Shown here: positions 1 to 10,377 of the stretch, in pieces
How the letters are laid out: each line of letters starts with the position of its first letter
Position numbering within the stretch: position 1 is the first letter of the stretch
NCBI RefSeq assembly: GCF_002005105.1
Contig: NZ_MSCV01000010.1
Coordinates: forward strand, 100,451 to 164,450
Direction: 5' to 3'
Source of the DNA: Methylocaldum sp. 14B
Lineage (GTDB): Bacteria > Pseudomonadota > Gammaproteobacteria > Methylococcales > Methylococcaceae
DNA length: 64,000 nt
Position numbers and translations under genes: made by a program
Notes under the pieces: model-generated
What the model saw: the letters and a program-made list of their open reading frames with translations, nothing else
Database searches by the model: none
What the model was told of the DNA's origin: nothing

Positions 1-476
1 AAACCTCCACGGACTGGTTCGACCGCCTGTTCGTGCGCACCGGCGCCCGGGAAAACGTCTATCGCTACTTCATCCCCAGCGAACCGGAGCGTCAACGGTC
101 AGTGGGATTCCAGGACGTGGGAAGAGACGATCTGTTTCCCTTCATTGCGGCCAGACTTCAGGTGCTCTGGGATAGCGTCTATCAGACGATGCGCCGGTTC
201 TTTCTGCTGCTGTCCTGGTGGCCGTTCCTGCTGGCGGCCGTCGTGCCCTTCGCCGTGGATGGACTGGCCCAGCGCAAGATCAAACAATCGAACTTTGACT
301 ATTCGAGCCCCTTGGCCCATCGCTACAGCTTGTTCGCCATCCTCGGCACACTGTATGTGCTCCTGCTCGGGCTGACCTTTCCATTCCCCGTGCCGCCGCA
401 AGCCCTGCCGATGGCTTGTGTGGCGATCGCGGCAGCCTTGAACGTCTACCTGGCGCATACACAGAAGAGGATATGA
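1..476 (+). CDS. DUF4400 family ICE membrane protein (5' end outside window)
   Basis: The reading frame is open from base 3, so the true start lies before the window. The last 100 residues hold two hydrophobic stretches (around SWWPFLLAAVVPFAVDG and LFAILGTLYVLLLGL) separated by a conserved SNFDYSSPLAHRY motif. This matches my memory of DUF4400 proteins, which sit next to traD in SXT-like conjugative elements and upstream of traL. The role is unknown; it is probably an inner-membrane accessory of conjugation. A degraded second copy of its 3' 285 bp lies at 2718-3003, so the locus has been duplicated around the toxin-antitoxin genes. Confidence 0.65.
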   Translation, partial: TSTDWFDRLFVRTGARENVYRYFIPSEPERQRSVGFQDVGRDDLFPFIAARLQVLWDSVYQTMRRFFLLLSWWPFLLAAVVPFAVDGLAQRKIKQSNFDYSSPLAHRYSLFAILGTLYVLLLGLTFPFPVPPQALPMACVAIAAALNVYLAHTQKRI

Positions 477-674
477 GGCAGACCGGCGGATATCCGTTTG
501 GGCAAGCATTTCATGGAGGGCTTTAGGGTTGTTCAGCCAGATAGAGTTCGACGGTGGCGGTCGTCCAGGTCGCAACGCCTGCACCAGGGCGTCCTTGTCT
601 TCGTTCCATACCGGACAGTCGAGTTTTCATCGGCGCCGGGCTTCACCTCGGTCATCGACATACTCTGTAGCCTG

Positions 675-893
675 TTATTGGTTGCGTGGACGAGAGAAGT
701 CCTCATCTTTTCCCACATCAGGCATGGCAGCTAACAGATCTTTGATATCTTGACCTGACGGTCGGGTGCTGGGCGCGCCTTCGAAGATGACCGCCACACG
801 AACCGGGCCGGCAGGGATTTCGGGCGGAAGCTGCAATCGCAAACAATGATCCGCCGGGACTTCGGCGATGGCCTCGTAGTATTTGGCGGTCAT
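675..893 (-). CDS. Orphan VapB-like antitoxin
   Basis: A 72-residue protein beginning MTAKYYEAIAEVPADH, with a beta-rich N-terminus and an acidic C-terminus. The opening resembles antitoxins that pair with PIN-domain VapC toxins. It lies directly downstream of the vapC at 949-1344, but that toxin already has its own antitoxin upstream, and no PIN gene follows this one. It is therefore probably an orphan left after its toxin was lost; the short C-terminus may also be truncated. The start at 893 was chosen because the longer reading frame upstream is low-complexity and runs into the vapC 3' end. Confidence 0.5.
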   Translation of the reverse strand: MTAKYYEAIAEVPADHCLRLQLPPEIPAGPVRVAVIFEGAPSTRPSGQDIKDLLAAMPDVGKDEDFSRPRNQ

Positions 894-948
894 GGAAAAA
901 CCTCCAGGTCTTCGGGAACGTGAGATTTTCCCATCCTGCAAGTTGCAA

Positions 949-1344
949 TCAGTCATACCAGTTTTCGAGCCGCAACCCCGGAATACGCCCAAACTCACTC
1001 AGGTTGCGGGTGATGAGAAGGGCATCGTGGGCGAACGCTGTGCCAGCGATAAGAACGTCCATGGGGCCGATAGGTTCGCCGCGTTTTTCTAAGTCAGCGC
1101 GTATCAACGCCGAACAGCGGCTTTCCAGAGCGCCAAAGGGCAAAACTTCGACCCAGGCAAGCAATTCCCCTAGCTGAGCGCGCCGGCGTTCCGGCGCGTT
1201 CGATTTGGCGATACCCACTTCGAGTTCGTAGAGCACGATGGCGGGCAGCGCCAGTTCTCCGGGTGGCGTTTGTAACAGACGTTCTGCAACCTTGCCTTGG
1301 CCTTTGAAGAAATAGATCAGAGTGTTGGTATCGGGAACAATCAC
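949..1344 (-). CDS. vapC: VapC-type PIN-domain ribonuclease toxin
   Basis: A 131-residue full-length PIN protein. The metal-binding acidic residues are visible: Asp5 in VPDTN, Glu40/Glu42 in YELEVG, Asp96 in GPMDVLIAG, and a C-terminal TRN-x-SEF block. VapC toxins are Mg2+-dependent RNases, often cutting tRNA, and are neutralised by their VapB partner. It starts at a GTG directly after the stop of the upstream antitoxin gene (1345-1575), the usual antitoxin-toxin order with translational coupling. On a mobile element this pair probably works as an addiction module. Confidence 0.85.
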   Translation of the reverse strand: MIVPDTNTLIYFFKGQGKVAERLLQTPPGELALPAIVLYELEVGIAKSNAPERRRAQLGELLAWVEVLPFGALESRCSALIRADLEKRGEPIGPMDVLIAGTAFAHDALLITRNLSEFGRIPGLRLENWYD

Positions 1345-1575
1345 TTACAACTGCTCCCGGACAATGTCCTGCCCGCAGCCTTTGCGCAGTTCTTCGGCGG
1401 TAGGGAAATCGGGCCACGCGCCCACCAGAGCGCGCACGCTCTCGGGCCATTGGGGGTGGACATGCCGGCGCACCAGCCGTTCGACCCATTCCTGAGCATT
1501 CAGTCCCTCGGTACGGGCGCGCGCCTCCAATTCATGCGCAATCTGATCGTCCAATTCGATGGTGACGTGAGTCAT
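1345..1575 (-). CDS. vapB: VapB-like antitoxin (partner of vapC)
   Basis: A 76-residue protein starting MTHVTIELDDQIAHELEARA, a ribbon-helix-helix type N-terminus that would bind DNA as a dimer. The C-terminal half contains Trp-rich and acidic segments that normally wrap the toxin. The stop codon abuts the GTG start of vapC, so the two form one operon, and autorepression by the antitoxin or complex is the usual mode for this family. Its size and position upstream of the toxin are typical. Confidence 0.75.
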   Translation of the reverse strand: MTHVTIELDDQIAHELEARARTEGLNAQEWVERLVRRHVHPQWPESVRALVGAWPDFPTAEELRKGCGQDIVREQL

Positions 1576-1610
1576 GAGTTTTACCTCGTTTCAATGTTAC
1601 TGACGATCAC

Positions 1611-1856
1611 TCAAAGCATGCCCAGTTTCTGTAAAGTCGCCAAATCCTGCTCGAACTCCGCCACATCGTAATGCGGCGAAATGCCTCGGCTCGCTAATAG
1701 ATGCTGGAAGGCAATCGGCGGCATCTCGGCGAGCGAGGCCGCCTGAGCCAGAGTCAGGCGGTCTTTGGAAAAGAGCAGTATCGCCAATTCCTGTTTCAAT
1801 TCCGCCGCAGTCAGATGCGCGGCCTGCAATGTTTCATCAGGGATTACGACAGCCAT
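1611..1856 (-). CDS. UPF0175-family helix-turn-helix protein
   Basis: An 81-residue protein with MAVVIPDETLQAAHLTAAEL at the start and a helical core containing LAQAASLAEMPPIAFQHLLA, the pattern of UPF0175 proteins. These usually sit upstream of PIN-like toxin genes and are regarded as antitoxins. Here the next gene downstream is the vapB/vapC pair, so its own toxin is missing, or it belonged to the truncated PIN gene at 1920-2183. It is complete and in frame. Confidence 0.65.
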   Translation of the reverse strand: MAVVIPDETLQAAHLTAAELKQELAILLFSKDRLTLAQAASLAEMPPIAFQHLLASRGISPHYDVAEFEQDLATLQKLGML

Positions 1857-1919
1857 TGTTGTTCCTCAAAAAAGATCTTCACGGTATTGGACCGTAGTCA
1901 TCGAGAGGGCTGCTGATTT

Positions 1920-2183
1920 TCAGGGCGAATTCAAGTCGTCCGCGATGACCTGCACGACGTTCATGACTCTGTCGTACGTCGGTCGCCAGACTTCTTCGCT
2001 CAATCCACGTTTGGGCGCCAGCACCGTGGAAAGATAATACTCGGCTTCGGCGACATTGAAAGCCACGGAATCGCTGTAGCGCTCGATCAGGCCGCAAGCA
2101 CGGGCGCCGAGAACGGCGCAGACGAGGATGTTGGCATCGAGGATCAGCCGTTTTATGCGGCATGGTCCCGCTGACGCCGCCAT
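1920..2183 (-). pseudogene. Truncated PIN-domain toxin
   Basis: An 87-residue product keeps the PIN N-terminus RLILDANILVCAVLGARA with its first catalytic Asp, and the middle acidic region around FNVAEAEYYL. It stops after VIADDLNSP, far short of the 130-170 residues expected, so the second half with the remaining acidic residues is gone. It overlaps the last 31 bp of the upstream antitoxin gene, the normal antitoxin-toxin coupling. It is probably an inactive toxin remnant whose antitoxin survives. Confidence 0.6.
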
Positions 2184-2416
2184 TGCTTGAACTCTTCCAG
2201 CAGTTCATCCTCCTTGAGGCCCAGTCGGACCAGTTCCTGGTCCAGGCGCTTTCCGGCTTCTAAAAGCGCTTCGCGTTCCGCCTGTCCCGGACGCCTGGGG
2301 ATCGGGATGAAGAACCCGATGGTTTGGCCGTGCCGAGTCACTTCGATCGGCACCGTCGAATCGAGAAACGAGGTGAGCTTTTCGCGCAGCTCACGCACGC
2401 CGACACGTTGGGTCAT
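2153..2416 (-). CDS. Phd/YefM-type antitoxin
   Basis: An 87-residue protein starting MTQRVGVRELREKLTSFLDS, the N-terminal DNA-binding fold of the Phd/YefM family, followed by VTRHGQTIGFFIPI and a long charged helical C-terminus (EALLEAGKRLDQELVRLGL). The start at 2416 gives the canonical N-terminus; an in-frame ATG four codons earlier is less likely. It overlaps the truncated PIN toxin downstream, so it probably now lacks a working toxin. Confidence 0.75.
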   Translation of the reverse strand: MTQRVGVRELREKLTSFLDSTVPIEVTRHGQTIGFFIPIPRRPGQAEREALLEAGKRLDQELVRLGLKEDELLEEFKQWRRQRDHAA

Positions 2417-2717
2417 GAGAGCCTCCACTCTGTGAACGCAATTGTGTACACATTATAACTCGAGTGGTTTAGTAGCCGGGTACTGTGATTGGGTATCTTT
2501 CCGCTTCGGCATGCCGAAATACGCGCGGCGCCGGGAACCCAAGACTCCACACCGCCTTTGAACGACAGCCAAATCGCCGCCACCGCGGCAGTGAATGGAC
2601 GATCCTCCTTACCCGCAACGTGGTCGACTTTGCCGGATTCGATGATTTGATGGTCGAAAATGGTTTCGAAGAAAAGTCGTGCAGACATCCGGGGGAATAC
2701 GGGAATAGTCCGCTCCA

Positions 2718-3003
2718 CAAACCTTTTTGCTGCTCTCCTGGTGGCCGTTCCTGCTGGCAACCGTCGTGCCGTTCGCCGTGGATGGTCTGGCCCAGCGCAG
2801 CATCAAGCAGTCGAACTTCGATTACTCCAGTCCGCTGGCGCATCGTTACAGCTTCTTCGCCATGCTCGGCATCCTGTATGTCCTCCTGCTCGGACTCACA
2901 CCTTGCCATTCCCCATGCCACCGCAAGCCATGCCGATGGCTTGTGTGGCAATCGCGGCGGCACTGAACGTCTATCTGGGGTGCATACGCAGAAAAGGATC
3001 TGA
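2718..3003 (+). pseudogene. Second, frameshifted copy of the DUF4400 3' segment
   Basis: This stretch repeats bases 192-477 closely: the SWWPFLLA, PFAVDGLAQR, SNFDYSSPLAHRY and HTQKRI segments are all recognisable. The frame shifts between 2895 and 2930, so the product is LLLGLTPCHSP instead of LLLGLTFPFP, and the HTQKRI end is read in another frame. There is no N-terminal two thirds. The pair of imperfect direct repeats flanks the toxin-antitoxin block at 675-2416, which suggests an insertion accompanied by a duplication, or recombination between two related elements. Confidence 0.7.
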
Positions 3004-3004
3004 G

Positions 3005-3313
3005 TGTGCATCCGAAGAAGGAACGGCTGGAAGCCCTATTCTGTTGGTAGAAAATCGCGAACGGATATCCGGGGCAGTGCCGAATCGTCGCCAAGTTCCA
3101 GCTCGGACTTTACAACGCGTACCGCTTTCCTTTCGACCTGACGGATTTTCGCTGCCGGGATACCGAAATCTTTGGCGACTGTCTGTCCGTTCTGATCATG
3201 AAAGCTTGGCCGGAATGCGAAGTCCATGAGCATCTCGGAGTACCCGGCGCGCGTTCGAGCGGCTGGCCGAAGACTGGAGGATCGTCACTTTACAGCGAGT
3301 AATTCACGACAAT
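3005..3313 (+). pseudogene. Remnant of a small ICE protein (DUF7673-like)
   Basis: Read from GTG at 3005, the frame gives VHPKKERLEALFCW, a stop codon, then GQCRIVAKFQLGLYNA and FDLTDFRCRDTEIFGDCLSV. A further frameshift lets FERLAEDWRIVT be read in another frame. The GQ-R-VA-F-L and FDLTDL-D-E spacing resembles my memory of the DUF7673 family found in conjugative elements. With a nonsense codon and a frameshift it cannot be made intact. It directly follows the DUF4400 duplicate, so both probably come from one duplicated backbone block. Confidence 0.45.
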
Positions 3314-3504
3314 GGATGACTTGCCGGAACACGGCCACGGTTATTCTGATTGATAGCGATTCGCCGAGGTAAGCTGACTCGAATTTGACCAAGTGGGGAG
3401 AACCGCATGGATACAGGCGATTTCACCAAAAACGCAAAGAGTTATCCAAAGAAAATGTGGAAAAACCCGATCCAAGCTTTCCCGCTCGAATGATGCGGGG
3501 TGAG

Positions 3505-4056
3505 TCATTGCGGCGTTCGGAGCGTGGGATAGTCCTCCACATACACCCAGTCCGTCGGTTTCGCCGGGATGTGGCAAGCCAGGCAGTCTTGCGTATAACC
3601 TTTGGAAACGTTGACTTGGGGCGCTTTGGCCTCGTATAGAGCCCAACCCCAGCCCTCACCCCAGTGCGGGTTTCCCCGGAAACGGCCTCGGTCGTCCTTG
3701 ACCATGACGAACCACACGGCGTTTTCCGTGGCCCAGAGTGCGTCACCCGTGGTGAGCTTCCCCGAGCCAAGCTTGCGGATTTCTTTCACCAGGACGGTTC
3801 CATCGGGAAATTTGCCAGTCTCCTGAAATTTCTTGACGGCCTCGGGCTGGGTATAGACGTCGTGAAAGCCGTAGCCGGGCGCCTTCGGGTCAGCCACCAC
3901 CCAGGATCCGAGGTGGGTCCAGGTCGCGCGGTAATTTTCCGGCAGGCGGATTTCGCCTTTGTCGTCGACCCAGCGACTGTAGGTCTCTCCAGCCATGTCC
4001 GCCATGGCTGGAACGGCGAGCATCAGGGCTAACGGGATCGTAAACAAGCGTTTCAT
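3505..4056 (-). CDS. Cytochrome P460-family c-type cytochrome
   Basis: A 183-residue protein with a signal peptide (MKRLFTIPLALMLAVPAMAD) and one haem-binding CLACH motif at residues 158-162, close to the C-terminus. The middle contains the YSRWVDDKGEIRLPENYR and GYGFHDVY segments typical of cytochrome P460. This family has a c-type haem cross-linked to a Lys and oxidises hydroxylamine in ammonia oxidisers and methanotrophs. The motif position and length fit. It would act in the periplasm, detoxifying hydroxylamine made when methane monooxygenase oxidises ammonia. It is followed upstream by a broken DsrE gene on the same strand. Confidence 0.8.
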   Translation of the reverse strand: MKRLFTIPLALMLAVPAMADMAGETYSRWVDDKGEIRLPENYRATWTHLGSWVVADPKAPGYGFHDVYTQPEAVKKFQETGKFPDGTVLVKEIRKLGSGKLTTGDALWATENAVWFVMVKDDRGRFRGNPHWGEGWGWALYEAKAPQVNVSKGYTQDCLACHIPAKPTDWVYVEDYPTLRTPQ

Positions 4057-4073
4057 GGCGTGACTCCCTAGAT

Positions 4074-4429
4074 TCAATAGTTGAGTATCGTGTAACCCTC
4101 GTTGATGAGTTTGCGGATGCTGGGGTGGCCGTCGAATTCCTTCAACAGCGGTGCGCCACAAGCCGCGGCGGCTTCCTCCATGCCAAACGCGCCCGCGCAA
4201 TAGCCGCAGGCGCCGGCCACGGTATCTTCAACTGCACTATAGAGGCCGTGCAGCCTGTGCTCCGGCTTGACCAGTTCGGCGAGCCAGTGGGTAGCGGCGC
4301 CATCGAAGATCAATTGCACGGCATCCCCGCCTCCTTGAACTCCTTGACCGCCTCCAGGGCGTTGACCATGCGGCCTAGGCCCTCCGGAGTAGTGGCATCG
4401 GCCAATACGACGACAGCTACTTTGTTCAT
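4074..4429 (-). pseudogene. DsrE-like protein, split by one frameshift
   Basis: From ATG at 4429 the frame reads MNKVAVVVLADATTPEGLGR through AVKEFKEAG and then falls out of frame at a C run (4325-4328); the other frame continues QLIFDGAATHWLAEL to the stop at 4074. Restoring one base gives a protein of about 118 residues with the DsrE/peroxiredoxin-like fold and CGYCAGAFG cysteines. The rest of the sequence is well kept, so either the inactivation is recent or it is a sequencing error. Its neighbours are cytochrome P460 and the beta-propeller protein. Confidence 0.65.
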
Positions 4430-4576
4430 TTTCGGTCTCCTTTGGAAATGTTGGGAAGAAAACACCGGATCATTGGATAAGAGCCCGGTCGTCCTCCTCT
4501 TCGGATCGACCGAGCCTCACCTCAGGTCGGACAAACCGCGCAGGAAGCCTTGCCTGAACGCGGCCGTATCCCTTCT

Positions 4577-5983
4577 TCAGTAGCCCGCTATGCCCTGTGC
4601 GCTCCCTCTCGAGCATTCGGGAGAAAGGGAATCTGGGTCTTGCAGGAAACAGCGCTCTTGGAAGGCGCTGATGCCCGGATTGGTTCCCGCAAACGGGTCG
4701 ACGCCGGGGAGCAAGCCGCCCACTTCGCCCAGAGCACTCAAGGTCCCATTCGCATTGATCCTCCGGATTCCGATCTTGCCGGCGCGCGGTTGCACAAAGT
4801 AGAGATAGGAGGCATCGCCGGCATCGACGACGGTGAGATCGATGCCATGGTTTCCGACCAGGGCGTCCGGAAAGGCTTCTTCCACGCCGTTATCCTGTAA
4901 TCCGCCGCCGATATTGGTGAAACCGACGATCACGCCGGGACCGTCGGGATTGCCGCCGTTGGTCGCAGGGATGTGCCCGAAGTTGACGACATAGACGTAA
5001 CGGCCGCTCCGCGCGATCCAGCACGGAAATGGGTATTTCGTCGAAATCGGACTGCCGACGGCTTCAAGCGCGAGGGTTTTTTCGTCGATCCGGTAAACGG
5101 CAGCCGTTGTGCTATTCACCTGGGTCAGGATCAGGCGCTCCTGATCGTCGAAGACGAAGCTGAACGGACCGCCGGTCTGCTCGTTCACGCTGAATGAAGT
5201 CGCGGTGCCCGCACCGGCGATCATGCCCTTCTCATCGACGGGGAATACGACCACCCTGCCCCCAAAAGCGGACGCGGGGCCGCCCTTTACGGATACGACC
5301 AACTGCCTGCCGTGGGGTGTGAACGAAACCTGAGCGGCTGTCGTCAATACCTCGTTTGGCGCAGGGTTCGGGAAAACGTCCGTGGTGAACGCCGCGAGAG
5401 ACTGGTTCGCCTCCGGCATGGCCTTGAGCTCGCACTGCTGGTTCACCGAGAACGCGGCCAGATGGCCTTCCTGACCGGAGTTGAGCACGTATAACATGGT
5501 GCGGTTCAGGGCAAGGCTCACGGGAAAGATGCCCCCGGAATCGACCACCTTCACCAAAGCGAGGCCCGTCGGATATACCCGGAAGGCGGAAACGGAATTG
5601 CTGCCAGCATTCGCGGCGAACAGGCAGCGATGATTCCGGCTGAGAACGAGGGAATCGGAAGAACCCAATCCATCCGCAGTGGCGGGCACAGGCGAGCCGA
5701 AAACCGTCGATGTCGGTGAGGGACCCGAGCCTTTGCCCTGGCTGGGAAAATAGCCCACCAGCGACAACGCTCCGGACTCCGATCGCCGATACATCACGAT
5801 CTCGTTGCCGCGGACGGCATCGGTCGAATTGCTCATGACAAACACAGCACCGGCGTGCAGCCGCCGGGACTCCTCCCTGGCAAAAGCCGTGTGTGGGATC
5901 AGTAACGCTCCGGCCAGAACAGATGGCACGAGAGTTTTCACCGCCCTCGCCACATCGGCCCGAATAGATCTTGTGAATAACAT
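4577..5983 (-). CDS. Secreted beta-propeller (lactonase-like) protein
   Basis: A 468-residue protein with an N-terminal signal sequence (about residues 14-36, VKTLVPSVLAGALLIPHTAFA). It then shows repeated blades such as LVLSRNHRCLFAANAGSNSV, VSLALNRTMLYVLNSG and CWIARSGRYVYVVNFG. These are typical of seven-bladed YncE/6-phosphogluconolactonase-type propellers. The substrate cannot be deduced and many such proteins are not lactonases. It is probably periplasmic or outer-surface. The gene stands alone, with a 600-bp upstream region that contains short tandem repeats. Confidence 0.65.
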   Translation of the reverse strand: MLFTRSIRADVARAVKTLVPSVLAGALLIPHTAFAREESRRLHAGAVFVMSNSTDAVRGNEIVMYRRSESGALSLVGYFPSQGKGSGPSPTSTVFGSPVPATADGLGSSDSLVLSRNHRCLFAANAGSNSVSAFRVYPTGLALVKVVDSGGIFPVSLALNRTMLYVLNSGQEGHLAAFSVNQQCELKAMPEANQSLAAFTTDVFPNPAPNEVLTTAAQVSFTPHGRQLVVSVKGGPASAFGGRVVVFPVDEKGMIAGAGTATSFSVNEQTGGPFSFVFDDQERLILTQVNSTTAAVYRIDEKTLALEAVGSPISTKYPFPCWIARSGRYVYVVNFGHIPATNGGNPDGPGVIVGFTNIGGGLQDNGVEEAFPDALVGNHGIDLTVVDAGDASYLYFVQPRAGKIGIRRINANGTLSALGEVGGLLPGVDPFAGTNPGISAFQERCFLQDPDSLSPECSRGSAQGIAGY

Positions 5984-6174
5984 GTTGCTACCCTCCTCTT
6001 ACAATGGGGTTGAATCGAGCGCTTCCCCGCCATCGGGATGATGAGCGGGTATCGCCCTTTTCCCTTCACAAGAGTCGTGCCGAACTCTGCAAACCCGTGT
6101 AAGCCCCAGAAATCCAGGCACTGGATAACAGGCTGCGGTCAGATGCGCCGCAGATCTCAAGAAAAAGCTGCAAC

Positions 6175-6213
6175 ATATGGTGGGTACCGCAAGATATGGC
6201 GGGTTACCGCGAG
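6175..6213. repeat. Tandem 19-20 bp repeat with a GGTACC core
   Basis: Copy 1 is ATATGGTGGGTACCGCAAG (6175-6193) and copy 2 is ATATGGCGGGTTACCGCGAG (6194-6213). Each carries a GGTACC or GGTTACC inverted core. Two adjacent copies about 190-230 bp before the beta-propeller gene would suit an upstream activator site. Confidence 0.45.
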
Positions 6214-6326
6214 ATCTTCATCCGCCAATCAACATGCGTTCCGTATGCGTCCGGATGCCCTCGGGCGATGATCGGGTCTTCGGTATCGATCGCGATGGTG
6301 TCTCGCCCAGTGGGGCTGGGGCGCGG

Positions 6327-6402
6327 CTTGGGGAGGTACGATTAGGGTAAGAAGGCTGTGGCCATCAATAGTGTGGCTGGCGTAACAGGTTGCGGGTAAA
6401 AT
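6327..6402. repeat. Dispersed ~75-bp repeat, copy 1
   Basis: This segment and 7779-7860 share an ordered series of blocks: CTTGGGG, ACGATT, AAGGC/GGCTG, TCAATAGT, GTGGC, a GTTAC-like block and GGTTGCGGGTA. They differ by substitutions and small indels. Both copies precede accessory genes. Function unknown. Confidence 0.4.
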
Positions 6403-6584
6403 CAACTTAAGTGCCGTAGGCCGGGTTGAGGTAGGAAACCCGGCGCTTATGCCACCTTCGCCGGGTTGCCGCAAAGGTCCTAAGGGCGGGTGGGCAGCAC
6501 GCTCACTGCCGGCTCAAGCATCCGGCTCCCACAGCCGCTTGCGGAAATACTCCCGCCAGCTTTCGGGAAGCGCGGGGGCCCGGC

Positions 6585-7154
6585 TCACCCGGCGGAGGAG
6601 GTGGCCGCATCGGCCAAGTACAAGTGAACGACATCCGCCACCGTGATGCCATGCGGGTCCCGCGCGATCCACTCGACCGGGTCGCCCGCCTCAACTTCGC
6701 CCTTGTGAACGACGGCGAGATAGAAGCCGGTACGCTCACTGCAAAGGAAACGCTTCACCATATCCGCTCGGCCGAATCGGATGCCGAGCTTGAAGCAGGG
6801 CATGCGCGGCTGGGTAACGACCAATTCGGCGGAGCCCACGCGCAAACGATCCCCGATACAAACGGAGCTTTCGATGAGGCCTTCCGTGGTGAAGTTCTCG
6901 CCGAATGCGCCCCACGACAGCTCCATTCCGGGAAGTTCCTCGCGCCAGAACGCATAATGCTCGCTCGGATACGCGTAGACCGCTTTTTCCGGGCCACCGT
7001 GCACGGACAGATCGGACTGTCGGTCGCCTTCCAGGTTGAGCTTCCCGACCCGCACGCGGCCCGCTACGGGTGACTTAAAGATGGACGTCAGGATGGTTTT
7101 TCCACGCCATTCGACCTCGCGTGGAAGTCCCACATTGATGGACAGCAGTTTCAT
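6585..7154 (-). CDS. MOSC-domain protein (YiiM-like), C-terminus frameshifted
   Basis: The 189-residue product starts MKLLSINVGLPREVEWRGK and contains the MOSC signature GDRQSDLSVHGGPEKAVYAY, GAFGENFTTEGL and the QPRMPCFKLGIRFG block with its conserved Cys. YiiM-like proteins handle reductive detoxification with molybdenum cofactor and bind sulfur through that Cys. The frame stops early after ATSSAG. The expected C-terminal tail (LPESWREYFRKRLW) is present in another frame down to 6514, so a small indel near the G-rich run at 6573-6590 has removed about 20 residues. The MOSC core itself is intact. Confidence 0.7.
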   Translation of the reverse strand: MKLLSINVGLPREVEWRGKTILTSIFKSPVAGRVRVGKLNLEGDRQSDLSVHGGPEKAVYAYPSEHYAFWREELPGMELSWGAFGENFTTEGLIESSVCIGDRLRVGSAELVVTQPRMPCFKLGIRFGRADMVKRFLCSERTGFYLAVVHKGEVEAGDPVEWIARDPHGITVADVVHLYLADAATSSAG

Positions 7155-7228
7155 GGGAGAGCCCCGGCCACCCGGCCAGGCCGGTGCGGCGAAACAGTGC
7201 TCCGGTCTTGCCCGCCGCCCAGCCTGCT

Positions 7229-7639
7229 TTAGAGCTCCGAGGCGGCTTTTTCCCGGATCTGTGGCCAATTCGTTTCCGCCTTTTGAATGTATTCATGCGC
7301 GTCTGCGGACCATTTCTCAAGGATCGCCGGATTGAGATTGAAATAAAGCTTCTTGTCCACAATCCGCCAGGATGCGGGATCGATATCGAACTTCTTTCCC
7401 AGGGCCACACCGAAGGCACAGTAACCGCCGTACTGGGGTGCGTATGCTGCCGGATTCGCGGTGAACGCCACGCGGTTTGCAGGGGTAGCGAACAGGTATT
7501 TTCCGCCCGCGTATTCGACGGAAAGATCAGAACGACCGGGGACTGGCCGTCCCTCCGTGAAATACGCCACGGGATCATAGCCGCGAATCACAACGCCCGT
7601 CACGTCCGTGTTGACCTCTGTCGTCTTGCTGTGAGTCAT
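7229..7639 (-). CDS. YHS-domain protein
   Basis: A 136-residue protein whose core GYDPVAYFTEGRPVPG, KYLFATPANRVAFTANPAAYAP and YGGYCAFGVALG is the YHS-domain family pattern. It is common in proteobacteria as a stand-alone, possibly metal-binding periplasmic or cytoplasmic protein. The start MTHSKTTEVN at 7639 leaves no clear signal peptide. The upstream MOSC gene is on the same strand 75 bp downstream and may be co-transcribed. The family's biochemical role is not settled. Confidence 0.7.
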   Translation of the reverse strand: MTHSKTTEVNTDVTGVVIRGYDPVAYFTEGRPVPGRSDLSVEYAGGKYLFATPANRVAFTANPAAYAPQYGGYCAFGVALGKKFDIDPASWRIVDKKLYFNLNPAILEKWSADAHEYIQKAETNWPQIREKAASEL

Positions 7640-7778
7640 GGTAGTTCTCCCATTGGATGATGTGTGGTTTAGGGTGGCTCGCGATTTTTCCTCGCGACGC
7701 AACTCATATAGCAAACGCCGTGCCAGCCTCCAATATCTGCCATAAAAAGCCTTTTATACAATCACTTATGATGTAGCT

Positions 7779-7860
7779 GCGGGTTGGGGCACGATTGAGG
7801 AAGGCAGGCTGCAGCCGTCAATAGTTGTGGCCGGCCGTTACCGGTTGCGGGTAGAATTAT
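7779..7860. repeat. Dispersed ~75-bp repeat, copy 2
   Basis: This is the partner of 6327-6402, with shared blocks TTGGGG, ACGATT, GGCTGC, TCAATAGTT, GTGGCCGGC, GTTACC and GGTTGCGGGTA. It ends about 125 bp before the sigma-54 activator start, in the otherwise empty 347-bp gap between the YHS gene and that activator. A regulatory role for the activator is possible but not shown. Confidence 0.4.
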
Positions 7861-7986
7861 TCGAGCCATCGGCGCATCCGGGAGGTCAAGCACCACACTG
7901 AGCAGATCGGGTCGCATGGCTTAGGCGCCGCCTGCTGAGATGAAGTCGTACGCTCATTCCTTGGGAAAGGACAGGAATCCGCTGCG

Positions 7987-9904
<1,918 letters not shown>

Positions 9905-10098
9905 ATGTCGTAGGTCCCGCCAATAGTTGAGGGTGATTGACCGCGCCGAGCACCCCTCAAGGGTTCAGGCTCCCGACCTCGTCTTCGCTGTAACCTCTAA
10001 AACCAACGAGTTGTGATGGGGCTACGCTTGTCGGTGGTCACTTGGTACGCCGCTCGCTCTTTTTCCTTCCGTCTTCTGGAGTACGTTAGGAAGAGAGA

Positions 10099-10377
10099 AT
10101 GCTCATGCTTCGGATCACCGCCCGAGAAAATCCCGGAAACGGGGTCTGCCTGATGCTGGAAGGACGCCTGATTATGATCGTGCCCTAGGTCGAAGAGTTG
10201 GAAGCCGTCGTCATGGGAACCCGTTCAGCGCGTGACAGCGTATGCCTCGATCTCTCCGGCCTCCGCTTCGTGGACGCACGGGGACTCCGTCTGCTTCATC
10301 GGCTCGTCGGCGAGGGTGTGATTTTGGAAAGGGTTTCCCCGTTCATTCAGGAACTCTTGAGTAGCGGTCTCGAATGA
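10099..10377 (+). pseudogene. STAS-domain protein with an internal stop
   Basis: From ATG at 10099 the frame reads MLMLRITARENPGNGVCLML to MIVP, then a TAG at 10186-10188. It continues VEELEAVV and SVCLDLSGLRFVDARGLRLL to a stop at 10375-10377. The DLSGLRFVDARGL segment is the STAS (anti-sigma-factor antagonist) phosphorylation loop, except that the usual Ser is replaced by Ala in DARG. With a stop and 92 codons total it is inactive unless read through. It follows the broken sigma-54 activator on the same strand. Confidence 0.6.

Larger units (their letters stand above)
5984..6584. other. 600-bp intergenic region with repeats
   Basis: I see no convincing gene here. The stretch contains a tandem pair of 19-20 bp repeats (6175-6213), and a 75-bp segment (6327-6402) that recurs before the sigma-54 activator gene at 7779-7860. 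It also contains the out-of-frame 3' tail of the MOSC gene (6514-6584). It is the shared upstream region of the beta-propeller gene and the downstream region of the MOSC gene. Confidence 0.5.

Noticed and set aside
6375..6400. Possible sigma-54 promoter (TGGC and TTGC boxes) in the dispersed repeat.
   Set aside because: The GG-GC spacing is 11 bases here and 12 in the second copy, not the strict 10.
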